From Rhodophyticola porphyridii (GTDB lineage: Bacteria > Pseudomonadota > Alphaproteobacteria > Rhodobacterales > Rhodobacteraceae): a stretch of DNA of 64,000 nucleotides. The notes beneath the pieces were generated by a model. That model was not told the DNA's origin and ran no database searches. It was given only the letters and a program-made list of their open reading frames with translations. The stretch's first letter is position 1; every line of letters starts with the position of its first letter. The stretch covers positions 62,001-126,000 of the forward strand of contig NZ_RCNT01000008.1 in assembly GCF_003688285.1 (NCBI RefSeq), in the 5' to 3' direction. Positions 8,838-17,334 of the stretch are shown piece by piece. Both the position numbers and the translations under genes were made by a program.

Positions 8838-9806
8838 TCAAGCGGCGTTTGGCCCGGCATGCGAGGCGAGAAACGCGTCAAGCTCTTCGGTGGTGGGCAT
8901 GGCGGGCGCGCAGCCGACGCGGGCTACCACGATCGCGGCCGAAGCCGAGCCGCGCAACACTGCCTCCTCCACGTCTCGGCCCGCGGCCAGCGCCGCGACG
9001 AACCCGCCCATGAAACTGTCGCCCGCGCCGGTGGGTTTGAGTGCCTTCGTCGGATAGATGCCGGTACGGATTTCGCGGGTAGGCGTGAAGGTGACAGCAC
9101 CTTTTTCACCCATCTTGTAAACGGCGATCTGCGCCCCACGGGCCACCAGAGACCGGGCCTTTTCCAGACCCTTGTCATATTCGCCGGCCATGAAGCCGAA
9201 CTCCACATCATTGCCGATGATGACGTCGCAAAGCGCACCGGCACGGGAATAGACATCCGCCGCGACCTCGGCCGAGGGCCAGGAATAGGGGCGATAGTCG
9301 ATGTCGAAAATCAACGGCAGACCAGCGGCCCTTGCCCGGTCGAAGGCATGAAACGCGGCGCTGCGGGACGGTTCGGCGGCAAGGACGGTGCCAGTGGCGA
9401 TGAGGGCGGAATATCGCGTGTAATCAACCGCGTCGACGTCTTCTCTGGTCATCTCGAAATCGGCGGCGCCGTTGCGGTAGATCACCGACTGGTGATCCTC
9501 GATCCGGGTTTCCACCACCGCCAGAGAGGTCCGCGCCTCACCCCCCGTGGCGGCGACATGGGAGTGGTCGATCCCGTATCTTTCCAGCTCTTTGATCGCG
9601 AAACGTCCAATCGCATCATCCGAAACGCGCGTGACCAGGGCCGCGCTGCCCCCCTGCCTTGTGATCGCCACGGCGATATTGGCCGAGGAGCCGCCAAGGC
9701 AGGCGACAAAACGGTCCGCCTCTTCGGTCCGCGTACCGGGGGGGTCGGGATAGAAATCCATCCCCGCACGCCCGATGATGACAAACCTGTTGCCGGAAAG
9801 GTCCAT
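8838..9806 (-). CDS. iolC: 5-dehydro-2-deoxygluconokinase
   Basis: A 322-residue PfkB-family sugar kinase phosphorylating 5-dehydro-2-deoxy-D-gluconate. PfkB signatures: the N-terminal ACLGGSSANIAVAITRQGG and the C-terminal catalytic motif PTGAGDSFMGGFVAAL with the catalytic aspartate. DFYPDPPGTRTEEADRF is typical of IolC. It starts with an ATG that shares one base with the iolD stop (TGATG), preceded by AAGGG, so translation is likely coupled. Not fused to the DUF2090 aldolase domain found in some long IolC proteins; the separate aldolase downstream supplies that step. Confidence 0.94.
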   Translation of the reverse strand: MDLSGNRFVIIGRAGMDFYPDPPGTRTEEADRFVACLGGSSANIAVAITRQGGSAALVTRVSDDAIGRFAIKELERYGIDHSHVAATGGEARTSLAVVETRIEDHQSVIYRNGAADFEMTREDVDAVDYTRYSALIATGTVLAAEPSRSAAFHAFDRARAAGLPLIFDIDYRPYSWPSAEVAADVYSRAGALCDVIIGNDVEFGFMAGEYDKGLEKARSLVARGAQIAVYKMGEKGAVTFTPTREIRTGIYPTKALKPTGAGDSFMGGFVAALAAGRDVEEAVLRGSASAAIVVARVGCAPAMPTTEELDAFLASHAGPNAA

Positions 9807-11668
9807 CAGACGCCCTTACGTTGCTTGGACCGGGTGGCTTCCCAGGCTTCATGGGCCGCGCGCACCTTGGCGCTCTCGGAGACTTCGGGCGTTCCGACTT
9901 CCCACCAGGCATGGCCCTGCGCCGTCCAGCCGTCATAGGCATCCACCTTCATGACGATGACATGGGTCTTGTCGCCCGCCTTGGCGCGCTTGAACGCCTC
10001 GGCCAGTTCGCCCGGGTTCGCGACCGTCTCGGCAGTGGCGCCCATCGATGCGGCATGGGCTTCGAAATCCACCGCGAAGGGTGCAGGCACGGTCGGGCAG
10101 TCGGCGATCAGATTGTTGAAACTCTCGTTGCCGGTGTTGTTCTGCAATTTGTTGATGACGGCAAACCCGCCATTGTCGAGCACCAGAATGATGAGCTTCC
10201 TGTCGGTCAGAACCGAAGAATAAATGTCCGAATTCATCAGCAGGTAGGAGCCGTCCCCGGTGAAGACGATGGTGTCCCGGTCGGGCTCCTTTTCGGCCTG
10301 TGCAATGCGGGCGCCCCAGCCGCCCGCAATCTCGTAGCCCATGCAGGAAAAGCCGAATTCCACATCGACCGTGCCGATATCGAGCGTGCGCCAGTTGGCC
10401 GTCACCTCTGCCGGCAGTCCGCCTGCCGCCGCCACCACGCGGTCACGCGTATCGCAAAGATCATTCACCACACCGATCGCCTGCGCGTAGGAATTGGGCC
10501 GGTTCCCGGAAGCGACATTTCCGGCCACATAGGCATCCCATTTGACCCGCTCGTCCCGTGCCATATCTGTCCAGGCAACCGGGGCGGTGTAGTCCCCCAG
10601 CGCTTGGCCCAGGGCCAGCAATCCCAGCTTGGCGTCCCCGACGACTGGCAGGGACATATGCTTGCCCGCATCGTGGCGCGCGGCGTTGAGCGAGATAAGC
10701 GTGGCGTCCCGGGCAAAGGCCGTCCAGGAGCCGGTGGTGAAATCCTGCATCCTGCAGCCGACCGACAGGATCACATCCGCCTGTTCCGCGATGGTGTTGG
10801 CACTGTCCGATCCAGTCACGCCAATGGGGCCGATGTTCAGCTCGTGGGAGGCCAGCATGTTTGCCCGGCCCGCAATGGACTCCACGACCGGGATCCGGTG
10901 CGCCTCGGCAAAGGCTTTCAACTCGGCTACGGCGCCGGAATACTGAACGCCCCCACCGGCAATGATCATGGGGCGCTTGGCCGAGCCCAGTGCGGCAGCG
11001 GCATCCGCGACTTCACCGGCATCAGGGCTCACGCGGCGGATGCGGTGGCATTTCTTCTGAAAGAACTCGACCGGATAGTCATAGGCCCAGCCTTGCACGT
11101 CCTGCGGCAGACCCAGAAACGCCGGCCCGCAATCGGCCGGGTCGAGCATCGTCGCCAGTGCGGCAGGCAGCGACTGGATGATCTGGGCCGGGTGGGTGAT
11201 CCGATCCCAGTAGCGAACGACCGCTTTGAACGCATCGTTCACACCAAGGGTCGGGTTTCCGAAATGCTCCAGTTGCTGCAACACCGGGTCAGGCAGACGT
11301 GTGATGAACGTATCGCCGCAGAGCATCAGCAAAGGCAGCCGGTTCGCATGAGCCAGCGCCGCCGCCGTCAGCAAATTGGCCGTGCCCGGCCCGGCGCTCG
11401 CGGTGCAGAACATGAACCGCCGCCGCAAATGGTACTTGGCATATCCCGCCGCCGCGAAGCCCATGCTCTGCTCGTTCTGGCCACGATAAAGCGGCAGCTC
11501 CTCCTGCACATTGTAAAGCGCCTCACCCAGACAGGGCACATTGCCATGGCCGAAGATACCGAACCCGCCGCCACAGACGCGCGTTTCGACACCATCAATC
11601 TCGATAAACTGGTTCTGCAGATAGCGGATGATAGCCTGTGCGACTGTCAGGCGATGCGTTTGTGGCAT
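9806..11668 (-). CDS. iolD: 3D-(3,5/4)-trihydroxycyclohexane-1,2-dione acylhydrolase (decyclizing)
   Basis: A 620-residue thiamin-diphosphate enzyme that opens the inositol-derived ring to 5-deoxy-glucuronate. It has the three-part ThDP layout: the N-terminal Pyr domain with FGHGNVPCLGEAL and the catalytic-type glutamate region, a central domain, and a C-terminal PP domain with the cofactor motif FTGDGSYLLMNSDIYS followed by LDNGGFAVIN. The frame stays open far upstream (to 12985) but that part is antisense to the next genes; the ATG at 11668 gives the family N-terminus (TVAQAIIRYLQNQFIEIDG). It heads the minus-strand iol operon, 84 bases from the LacI-type operator. Confidence 0.95.
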   Translation of the reverse strand: MPQTHRLTVAQAIIRYLQNQFIEIDGVETRVCGGGFGIFGHGNVPCLGEALYNVQEELPLYRGQNEQSMGFAAAGYAKYHLRRRFMFCTASAGPGTANLLTAAALAHANRLPLLMLCGDTFITRLPDPVLQQLEHFGNPTLGVNDAFKAVVRYWDRITHPAQIIQSLPAALATMLDPADCGPAFLGLPQDVQGWAYDYPVEFFQKKCHRIRRVSPDAGEVADAAAALGSAKRPMIIAGGGVQYSGAVAELKAFAEAHRIPVVESIAGRANMLASHELNIGPIGVTGSDSANTIAEQADVILSVGCRMQDFTTGSWTAFARDATLISLNAARHDAGKHMSLPVVGDAKLGLLALGQALGDYTAPVAWTDMARDERVKWDAYVAGNVASGNRPNSYAQAIGVVNDLCDTRDRVVAAAGGLPAEVTANWRTLDIGTVDVEFGFSCMGYEIAGGWGARIAQAEKEPDRDTIVFTGDGSYLLMNSDIYSSVLTDRKLIILVLDNGGFAVINKLQNNTGNESFNNLIADCPTVPAPFAVDFEAHAASMGATAETVANPGELAEAFKRAKAGDKTHVIVMKVDAYDGWTAQGHAWWEVGTPEVSESAKVRAAHEAWEATRSKQRKGV

Positions 11669-11751
11669 TCCGCGCCCCCAAGTGAATTTTGTCTTTTGCC
11701 GGGATGGCGCCGATTCAGACTTGCCTGTCCCTCGGGGCAACGATAGTTGTT

Positions 11752-11767
11752 TTGCAACCGGTTGCAA
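11752..11767. promoter_or_regulatory. LacI-type operator, iolD / dehydrogenase divergent promoter
   Basis: TTGCAACCGGTTGCAA is a perfect 16-bp palindrome with the central CG pair typical of LacI/GalR operators. It sits in the 123-base divergent region between iolD and the plus-strand dehydrogenase. An identical copy lies at 16204-16219 beside a LacI-family gene. It overlaps the likely promoter of the plus-strand operon, 25 bases from its start codon, so repression is the expected mode. Confidence 0.85.
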
Positions 11768-11791
11768 CAGGATTCTCGGAGAGGGCGTGCA

Positions 11792-12907
11792 ATGACCGAA
11801 ATCGGCATCGGTATCATCGGCGGCGGATACATGGGCAAGGCCCATGCCGTCGCCATGTCTTCGGTCGGCGCAGTGTTCGATACCCTCCTGCGCCCGCGGC
11901 TGGAAATGGTCTGTGCAACAACGGCGGATCGGGCCGATCAGTATCGCCGTGCCTACGGTTTTGCGCGCGGCACGGGAGACTGGCGCGCCCTGGTCGCAGA
12001 CCCCGCGGTAGAGGCGATTATCATTGCCGCGCCGCAGGAGTTGCATTGCGAAATCGCCCTCGCTGCCTTTGCGCTTGGCAAGCCCGTTCTGTGCGAAAAG
12101 CCGCTTGGCGCATCTTTGGAGGACAGCCACAGAATGGTGGAAGCCGCAGAAACCAGCGGCGCCGCCAACATGGTCGCCTTCAACTATATCCGTACGCCCG
12201 CCAGCCAGTTCGCCCGCAAGTTGATCGCCGGCGGAGAAATCGGTGATCTGACCTGGTTTCGCGGGGAACATACGGAGGATTTCTATGCCGATCCCGATGC
12301 GCCTGCGACATGGCGCACGCAAGGGATGAGCAATGGAACCATGGGCGATCTGGCCCCCCATATGATCAATGCGGCGCTGGCTCTGGTCGGGCCGATCGAC
12401 GAGGTCATGGGCGCGGTCGAGACCGTTCACAAGACCCGCCCCGGGACAGGTGGTGCCCAGGAGGTCACCAATGATGACCACGCGCAGATCATGTGCCGGT
12501 TCGAAAACGGCGTGATGGGACACATGTATTTCAGCCGCATCGCAACGGGCCGAAAAATGGGCTATGCCTATGAAATCATGGGCACAAAAGGTGCGATCCG
12601 TTTTGATCAGGAAGATCAGAACGCGCTCTGGCTCTATCGCGCGGCGGGGCCCGAGGCGACACGGGGGTTCACGAGGATCCTCACCGGTCCCGCCCATCCG
12701 GATTATCTGCCCTTTTGCCAGGGGCCCGGTCACGGGACGGGCTATCAGGATCAGATCATCATCGAGGCCAGGGATTTCCTGACCGCAATCGAGACCGGCC
12801 AGCCGGTCTGGCCCTGCTTCCGGGACGGGATGCATGTGAACCAGATTGTCGCCGCCGCCATCGCATCGTCCGCCGAGAGACGATGGCGGTCGGTTTCCTC
12901 CGTCTGA
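11792..12907 (+). CDS. Gfo/Idh/MocA family oxidoreductase (inositol-cluster paralogue 1)
   Basis: A 371-residue NAD(P)-dependent sugar or cyclitol dehydrogenase. Rossmann motif IGIGIIGGGYMGKAHAVAM at the N-terminus and the substrate-site lysine in VLCEKPLGASLEDS are clear; the C-terminal domain includes TMGDLAPHMINAALAL. It is longer than IolG and closer to the ring-sugar dehydrogenases often found beside inositol genes. The ATG at 11792 follows GGAGAGGGCGTGCA. It leads an operon with iolE and a further dehydrogenase, under one of the two LacI-type operators. Likely substrate an inositol isomer (scyllo-, D-chiro- or a derivative); not provable from sequence. Confidence 0.85.
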   Translation: MTEIGIGIIGGGYMGKAHAVAMSSVGAVFDTLLRPRLEMVCATTADRADQYRRAYGFARGTGDWRALVADPAVEAIIIAAPQELHCEIALAAFALGKPVLCEKPLGASLEDSHRMVEAAETSGAANMVAFNYIRTPASQFARKLIAGGEIGDLTWFRGEHTEDFYADPDAPATWRTQGMSNGTMGDLAPHMINAALALVGPIDEVMGAVETVHKTRPGTGGAQEVTNDDHAQIMCRFENGVMGHMYFSRIATGRKMGYAYEIMGTKGAIRFDQEDQNALWLYRAAGPEATRGFTRILTGPAHPDYLPFCQGPGHGTGYQDQIIIEARDFLTAIETGQPVWPCFRDGMHVNQIVAAAIASSAERRWRSVSSV

Positions 12908-12920
12908 AAGGGTAACTGAG

Positions 12921-13814
12921 ATGACCATCCGTATCGGCAATGCCCCCTGTTCCTGGGGCGTGGAATTTGCAGATGACCCCCGCAATCCGCCCTGGATGTC
13001 GGTGCTGAAGGACTGCGCCGACGCCGGCTACACAGGAATCGAGCTAGGGCCCGTTGGCTTCATGCCCGAAGACCCGGTGATCGTGGCCGAAGCTTTGGCC
13101 ACACATGATCTGCAGTTGATCGGCGGCGTGGTGTTCCGCCCGTTTCATGACCCGGATCAGTGGGACAATGTGCTGGACGGAGCCGTGCGCACCTGCAAGG
13201 CGCTTGTCGCCCACGGCGCGCAGCATCTGGTCCTGATCGACTCGATCTCACGCCGCCGCGCGCCCACGGCCGGCCGGCCGGACGAGGCCGAACAGCTCGG
13301 GCCTGATGAATGGGCGGGCTTCCGGGACCGGGTTGCGACGGTTGCCCGGATGGGGGCCGAGGAGTACGGGCTCACCGTGGGCATCCACGCCCATGCCGCT
13401 GGGTTCATGGATTTCGAGCCGGAGCTGGAACGGCTACTGGAAGAGGTAGATGAAGATATCCTGAAAATCTGTTTCGATACCGGCCACCACTCCTATGCCG
13501 GTTTCGACCCCATATCGTTCATGAAACGGCATATGGGGCGAATTTCCTACATGCATTTCAAAGACATAGATCCGGCCGTCAAATCCGATGTGATTGCAAG
13601 GCGCACCGGTTTCTACGAGGCCTGCGGACAGGGCATCTTCTGCAATCTGGGTCTGGGCGATGTGGATTTCCGCGCCGTCAGGCAGGTGCTGCTGGATGCA
13701 GGGTTCGAGGGCTGGTGCACCGTCGAGCAGGATTGCGATCCGACGCTGGACCCAGATCCCGTTGGCGATGCGCGGGCCAATCGCGCGTATCTTACATCCA
13801 TCGGCTTCAACTGA
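12921..13814 (+). CDS. iolE: Myo-inosose-2 dehydratase (sugar phosphate isomerase/epimerase fold)
   Basis: A 297-residue TIM-barrel protein of the AP-endonuclease-2-like fold. The opening RIGNAPCSWGVEF, the internal TVGIHAHAAGFM and CFDTGHHSYAG, and the C-terminal GWCTVEQDCD match IolE, which dehydrates 2-keto-myo-inositol to the dione used by IolD. Metal ligands are expected among the acidic and histidine residues of these segments. It sits 13 bases after the first dehydrogenase and 11 before the second. Some Gfo-linked TIM-barrel isomerases look similar, but with iolB, iolC and iolD adjacent the IolE call is strong. Confidence 0.88.
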   Translation: MTIRIGNAPCSWGVEFADDPRNPPWMSVLKDCADAGYTGIELGPVGFMPEDPVIVAEALATHDLQLIGGVVFRPFHDPDQWDNVLDGAVRTCKALVAHGAQHLVLIDSISRRRAPTAGRPDEAEQLGPDEWAGFRDRVATVARMGAEEYGLTVGIHAHAAGFMDFEPELERLLEEVDEDILKICFDTGHHSYAGFDPISFMKRHMGRISYMHFKDIDPAVKSDVIARRTGFYEACGQGIFCNLGLGDVDFRAVRQVLLDAGFEGWCTVEQDCDPTLDPDPVGDARANRAYLTSIGFN

Positions 13815-13825
13815 AGAGGTGCGCG

Positions 13826-14983
13826 ATGACAAAACTGACCTGGGGTATGATCGGCGGCGGCGAAGGCAGTCAAATCGGCCCGGCACATCGTCTTGGCGCG
13901 GGGCTGGATGGCGAGTTCTCGTTCATGGCCGGCGCTTTGGATCACCGGCCCGATGCCGGGCGCGCATATGGCCGGGCCCTGGGACTGGATGTGGATCGGT
14001 CTTATGGCGACTGGCGCGAAATGCTGGATGGTGAGCGCACGCGCGACGACAGGGTCGATCTGGTCACCGTCGCAACACCGAATGCCACGCATTTCGAGAT
14101 CACCAAAGCGTTTCTCGAAGGCGGGTTTCACGTGCTTTGCGAAAAACCGATGACGATGACCGTGGCGGAAGGTGAAGAGATTGTAAACATTTCGAAAGAA
14201 ACGGGAAAGATCTGTGCCGTCAACTACGGCTATTCCGGGTATTCGCTGGTCCGGCACATGAAAGCCATGGTCGCCCGCGGCGATATCGGAAAAATCCGCG
14301 TGGTGGTGGCGGAGTTTGCGCACGGGCACCATGCGGATGCCGCGGATGCCGATAATCCGCGGGTGCGGTGGCGCTACGATCCGGCACAGGCGGGTGTCTC
14401 GGCCCAGTTTGCAGATTGTGGGATTCACGCGATGCATATGGCATCTTTCGTGACCGGACAGGAGGTTGAACGCCTGAGCGCCGATACGATTTCCGCGATC
14501 GGCAGCAGAGTTCTGGAAGATGACGCCATGGTCAATTTCCGTATGAGCGGTGGCGCGGCAGGCCGGCTCTGGACCAGTTCCGTGGCGATCGGGCGGCAGC
14601 ACGGTCTGACATTGCAGGTTTTCGGCGAGACGGGCGGGCTCAGATGGGCGCAGGAGCAGCCGAACCAGTTGTACTACATGCCTTTGGGACAGCGCCTGCA
14701 GGTGATCGAGCGCGGCGAAGCAGGTCTCAGCCCGGAGGCAGATCGCGCCAGCCGGGTGACCATCGGCCATTCGGAAGGTATGCCACTCGCTTTTGCAAAT
14801 ATCTACAAGGATTTGGCCGAAGCGATCCAGGCACGGAAAGAAGGCCGGACAATGGATCCGGCGGCCAATCTCTACCCTCGCGCGGAGGACGGTTTGCGAT
14901 CCATGGCGGCTGTATTTGCGGTGGCCGAAAGTGGCAAGGCCGAAGGAAAATGGGTGGATGCGCGGCCACCCATGTTTCGCTGA
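13826..14983 (+). CDS. Gfo/Idh/MocA family oxidoreductase (inositol-cluster paralogue 2)
   Basis: A 385-residue NAD(P)-dependent dehydrogenase. Key segments: LTWGMIGGGEGSQIGPAHRLG (nucleotide-binding glycine loop with an inserted EGSQ typical of one long subfamily), HVLCEKPMTMTVAEGEE with the catalytic lysine, and DCGIHAMHMASFVTGQEV. The C-terminal half ends in a domain with a MPLAFANIYKDLAEAI helix. It is the third gene of the plus-strand iol operon. Members of this subfamily act on cyclitols or oxidised sugars; with IolG and the first paralogue the cluster encodes three such enzymes, pointing to more than one inositol isomer as substrate. Confidence 0.85.
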   Translation: MTKLTWGMIGGGEGSQIGPAHRLGAGLDGEFSFMAGALDHRPDAGRAYGRALGLDVDRSYGDWREMLDGERTRDDRVDLVTVATPNATHFEITKAFLEGGFHVLCEKPMTMTVAEGEEIVNISKETGKICAVNYGYSGYSLVRHMKAMVARGDIGKIRVVVAEFAHGHHADAADADNPRVRWRYDPAQAGVSAQFADCGIHAMHMASFVTGQEVERLSADTISAIGSRVLEDDAMVNFRMSGGAAGRLWTSSVAIGRQHGLTLQVFGETGGLRWAQEQPNQLYYMPLGQRLQVIERGEAGLSPEADRASRVTIGHSEGMPLAFANIYKDLAEAIQARKEGRTMDPAANLYPRAEDGLRSMAAVFAVAESGKAEGKWVDARPPMFR

Positions 14984-15104
14984 CGGGCTCATATCCACCC
15001 GCGCGCATTTGGCGAGACCCGCGTGGCAGAAGTCCCGGCCGGATCGTCCGGTCGCGCATGCCGAGCGAGGGCCGCTGCCCTCCGGCGCGGTCAGGGCGGA
15101 AAGC

Positions 15105-16118
15105 TCATGGCGAGACCTTGCGAACTGGCGGGCGCAGCGTTCCACGTTCAACGATCCGGCAGGGGAACAGCCGCGCCTCCGGCGTGCGGTCGGGTTTGTC
15201 GACGGTGGCCACAACCAGTTCGATGGAGGAATTGATGATCTCGCCAATGGGCTGACGGATGGTGGTGAGGTTGATGTTTTCCCAACCGGCCATTTCCATG
15301 TCGTTCAAGCCGATGATCCCGATATCGCCGGGCACTGAAAGCCCGGCATCCTTCACCGCGCTCAACGCGCCAATGGACAGCACGTCGTCACCGCAGAAAT
15401 AGGCCTCTCCCGGGTCGGAGGTCAGCAACCTGATCATTTCCGCACGGCCTGCATCGAACGAATAATCGGATGCGAAACTGTGGCTGACCGTCATGCCTGG
15501 GTGGCCCTGCATCACATCCATGAAGCCGATCAGGCGATCCTGCGTCGAGGTGGCCCGTTCCGGCCCGCCCAGAAATGAAACGCGGGTGTAGCCGCGATCG
15601 ATCAGGGTCTGCGCGGCCATCCGGCCACATTCCTGATTATCGATGCCGACCACATGCACTTCGGGCATGGACGCGCGACGACCGAAGGAATGGACCACCG
15701 GAACGCCTGCATCGCGGAACGCCTTGGCGAAGCTGGGCGGCAGCGTGGAGGAGGCGACGATCACCCCGTCGACGGAATACTGGCGCAGCATCCGCACCGA
15801 ATTGGCCGGCTCGACTTCGTGACTGAGATTGACCAGAAGCGGGCGCAGACCACGGTCCTGAAGGCCGCGGGTGAAGAGATCGAACACCTCCAGAAAGATC
15901 GGGTTGTGGAAGTTGTTCGACACAAGGCCGATCAGCTTGGTCCGGCCCGTTGTCAGGCTGGAGGCCAGCGCATTGGGGCTGTAGCCCAGTTCATCGGCGG
16001 CCTTTTCCACCTTGCGGCGGGTCTTGTCTGAGACGGAAGCGCCTTCGGTGAACGTGCGCGACACCGCCGAGCGCGACACGCCGGCACGTTCGGCGACATC
16101 TTTCAGAGTTACGGCCAT
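15105..16118 (-). CDS. LacI family transcriptional regulator, likely repressor of the iol and transporter operons
   Basis: A 337-residue LacI/GalR regulator. Residues 1-55 contain the HTH and hinge helix (VTLKDVAERAGVSRSAVSRTF ... LGYSPNALASSLTTGRT); the rest is a periplasmic-binding-protein-like effector domain. The ATG at 16118 begins directly at the HTH; a start 15 codons upstream was rejected. It is divergent from the sugar ABC importer, and the perfect palindrome TTGCAACCGGTTGCAA lies between them and again at the iolD promoter. In many alphaproteobacteria the inositol regulator is of the RpiR type, so a LacI protein in this role is a variation. Inducer is probably a cyclitol or sugar; unknown. 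Confidence 0.92.
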   Translation of the reverse strand: MAVTLKDVAERAGVSRSAVSRTFTEGASVSDKTRRKVEKAADELGYSPNALASSLTTGRTKLIGLVSNNFHNPIFLEVFDLFTRGLQDRGLRPLLVNLSHEVEPANSVRMLRQYSVDGVIVASSTLPPSFAKAFRDAGVPVVHSFGRRASMPEVHVVGIDNQECGRMAAQTLIDRGYTRVSFLGGPERATSTQDRLIGFMDVMQGHPGMTVSHSFASDYSFDAGRAEMIRLLTSDPGEAYFCGDDVLSIGALSAVKDAGLSVPGDIGIIGLNDMEMAGWENINLTTIRQPIGEIINSSIELVVATVDKPDRTPEARLFPCRIVERGTLRPPVRKVSP

Positions 16119-16203
16119 GCGTCCCCGTGATCCGATTGCAAAGCTTCCCATCCCTTTTTTCATACAAAAAGACCGAAATCACCATGCCTTGCTCTACCCA
16201 TTT

Positions 16204-16219
16204 TTGCAACCGGTTGCAA
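16204..16219. promoter_or_regulatory. LacI-type operator, regulator / ABC importer divergent promoter
   Basis: A perfect palindrome TTGCAACCGGTTGCAA, identical to the copy at 11752-11767. It is nearly centred in the 191-base divergent region, 86 bases from the LacI start and 91 bases from the binding-protein start, so it may serve both autoregulation and control of the importer. Confidence 0.87.
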
Positions 16220-16309
16220 ACTGGCGCGATTCGTGGTTACGATTTCGCCAAGGCGGAGAAGACCGCGAATGCCCGTGTCCGCCGGCGGGGAAACTCTAGG
16301 GAGGAACCA

Positions 16310-17260
16310 ATGACATCATTTCTGAAAACGGCCGCGATGACTGCACTTGTCGCCGCAGCGCCGCTTCTGGCAGCCGGTCAGGCCGCCGCCGAAGGAGAGC
16401 GCTATGTTCTGGTCAGCCATGCGCCCGACAGCGACAGCTGGTGGAACACGATCCGCAATGCGCTGGCGCTGGCGGGCGAGCAGATGGGCGTCGAGGTGGA
16501 GTACCGCAACCCGCCCACCGGCGACATCGCCGATATGGCGCGCATCATCGAACAGGCCACCGCGTCGGGCCCAGACGGCATCATCACCACTCTGGCGGAT
16601 TTCGATGTGCTCTCCGGCCCGATCCGGGCCGCCGTGGACAGCGGAGTGGATGTGATCATCATGAACTCCGGCACCCCGGAACAAGCCGCCGAGGTGGGGG
16701 CGCTGATGTATGTGGGACAGCCCGAATACGATGCGGGACTGGCCGCAGGCCAGCGGGCCGCGCGGGACGGGGTAACCTCCTTCCTGTGCGTGAACCACGT
16801 CATCTCCAACCCGGTCGTCGCGGAGCGTTGCCAGGGCTTTGCTGACGGTCTGGGCGTAGATCTGGGCGACTCGATGATCGACAGTGGCACCGACCCGTCG
16901 GAAATCCAGAACCGGGTTCTGGCCTATCTGAACGCCAATCCCGATACCGACGCGATCCTGACGCTCGGGCCGACCTCGGCAGACCCGACCATTCTGGCGC
17001 TGGAAAGCAACGGCATGGCCGGCGACATCTATTTCGGCACCTTCGATCTGGGCGACAATATCGTTCAGGCGATCCGCGATGGCGTCATCGAATGGGGTAT
17101 CGACCAGCAGCCCTTCCTGCAGGCCTATCTGCCTGTTGTCGTGCTGACCAACTACCATCGTTATGGCGTGCTGCCGGGCAACAACATCAACTCCGGGCCC
17201 GGCTTCATAACCGCAGACGGTCTGGAACTGGTTGAAGAGTTCGCCGGCGAGTTCCGCTGA
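16310..17260 (+). CDS. Sugar ABC transporter substrate-binding protein
   Basis: A 316-residue periplasmic binding protein with a signal peptide (positively charged start, AAMTALVAAAPLLAAGQAAA, cleavage near residue 27). The mature part is a type I binding-protein fold: RYVLVSHAPDSDSWWNTIRNAL, then NPPTGDIADMARIIEQA and DAILTLGPTSADPTILAL. It belongs to the ribose/fructose/inositol group. GGGAGGAACC precedes the ATG. It is the first gene of a binding protein-permease-ATPase operon and is followed by a strong hairpin. Substrate not settled; co-regulation with iol genes makes an inositol or related polyol attractive. Confidence 0.9.
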   Translation: MTSFLKTAAMTALVAAAPLLAAGQAAAEGERYVLVSHAPDSDSWWNTIRNALALAGEQMGVEVEYRNPPTGDIADMARIIEQATASGPDGIITTLADFDVLSGPIRAAVDSGVDVIIMNSGTPEQAAEVGALMYVGQPEYDAGLAAGQRAARDGVTSFLCVNHVISNPVVAERCQGFADGLGVDLGDSMIDSGTDPSEIQNRVLAYLNANPDTDAILTLGPTSADPTILALESNGMAGDIYFGTFDLGDNIVQAIRDGVIEWGIDQQPFLQAYLPVVVLTNYHRYGVLPGNNINSGPGFITADGLELVEEFAGEFR

Positions 17261-17275
17261 GCGGCCAAGGATACG

Positions 17276-17307
17276 ATGGCGCGGCGACGGGAGGGTTGTC
17301 GCGCCAT
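17276..17307 (+). other. Intercistronic hairpin between binding protein and permease
   Basis: ATGGCGCG-GC-GAC (17276-17288) pairs with GTCGCGCCAT (17298-17307), leaving a two-base bulge and a nine-base loop. No T-run follows. Hairpins at this place commonly protect the upstream binding-protein message and raise its yield over the membrane parts. Confidence 0.6.
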
Positions 17308-17334
17308 TCCTGACACGTGAAGGGGGAGGAAGAG

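Noticed and set aside
11669-12985. An upstream extension of iolD to a protein of over 1000 residues
   Set aside because: The extra part is antisense to the Gfo/Idh/MocA gene, crosses the LacI operator and has no homology pattern; the ATG at 11668 gives the family N-terminus.
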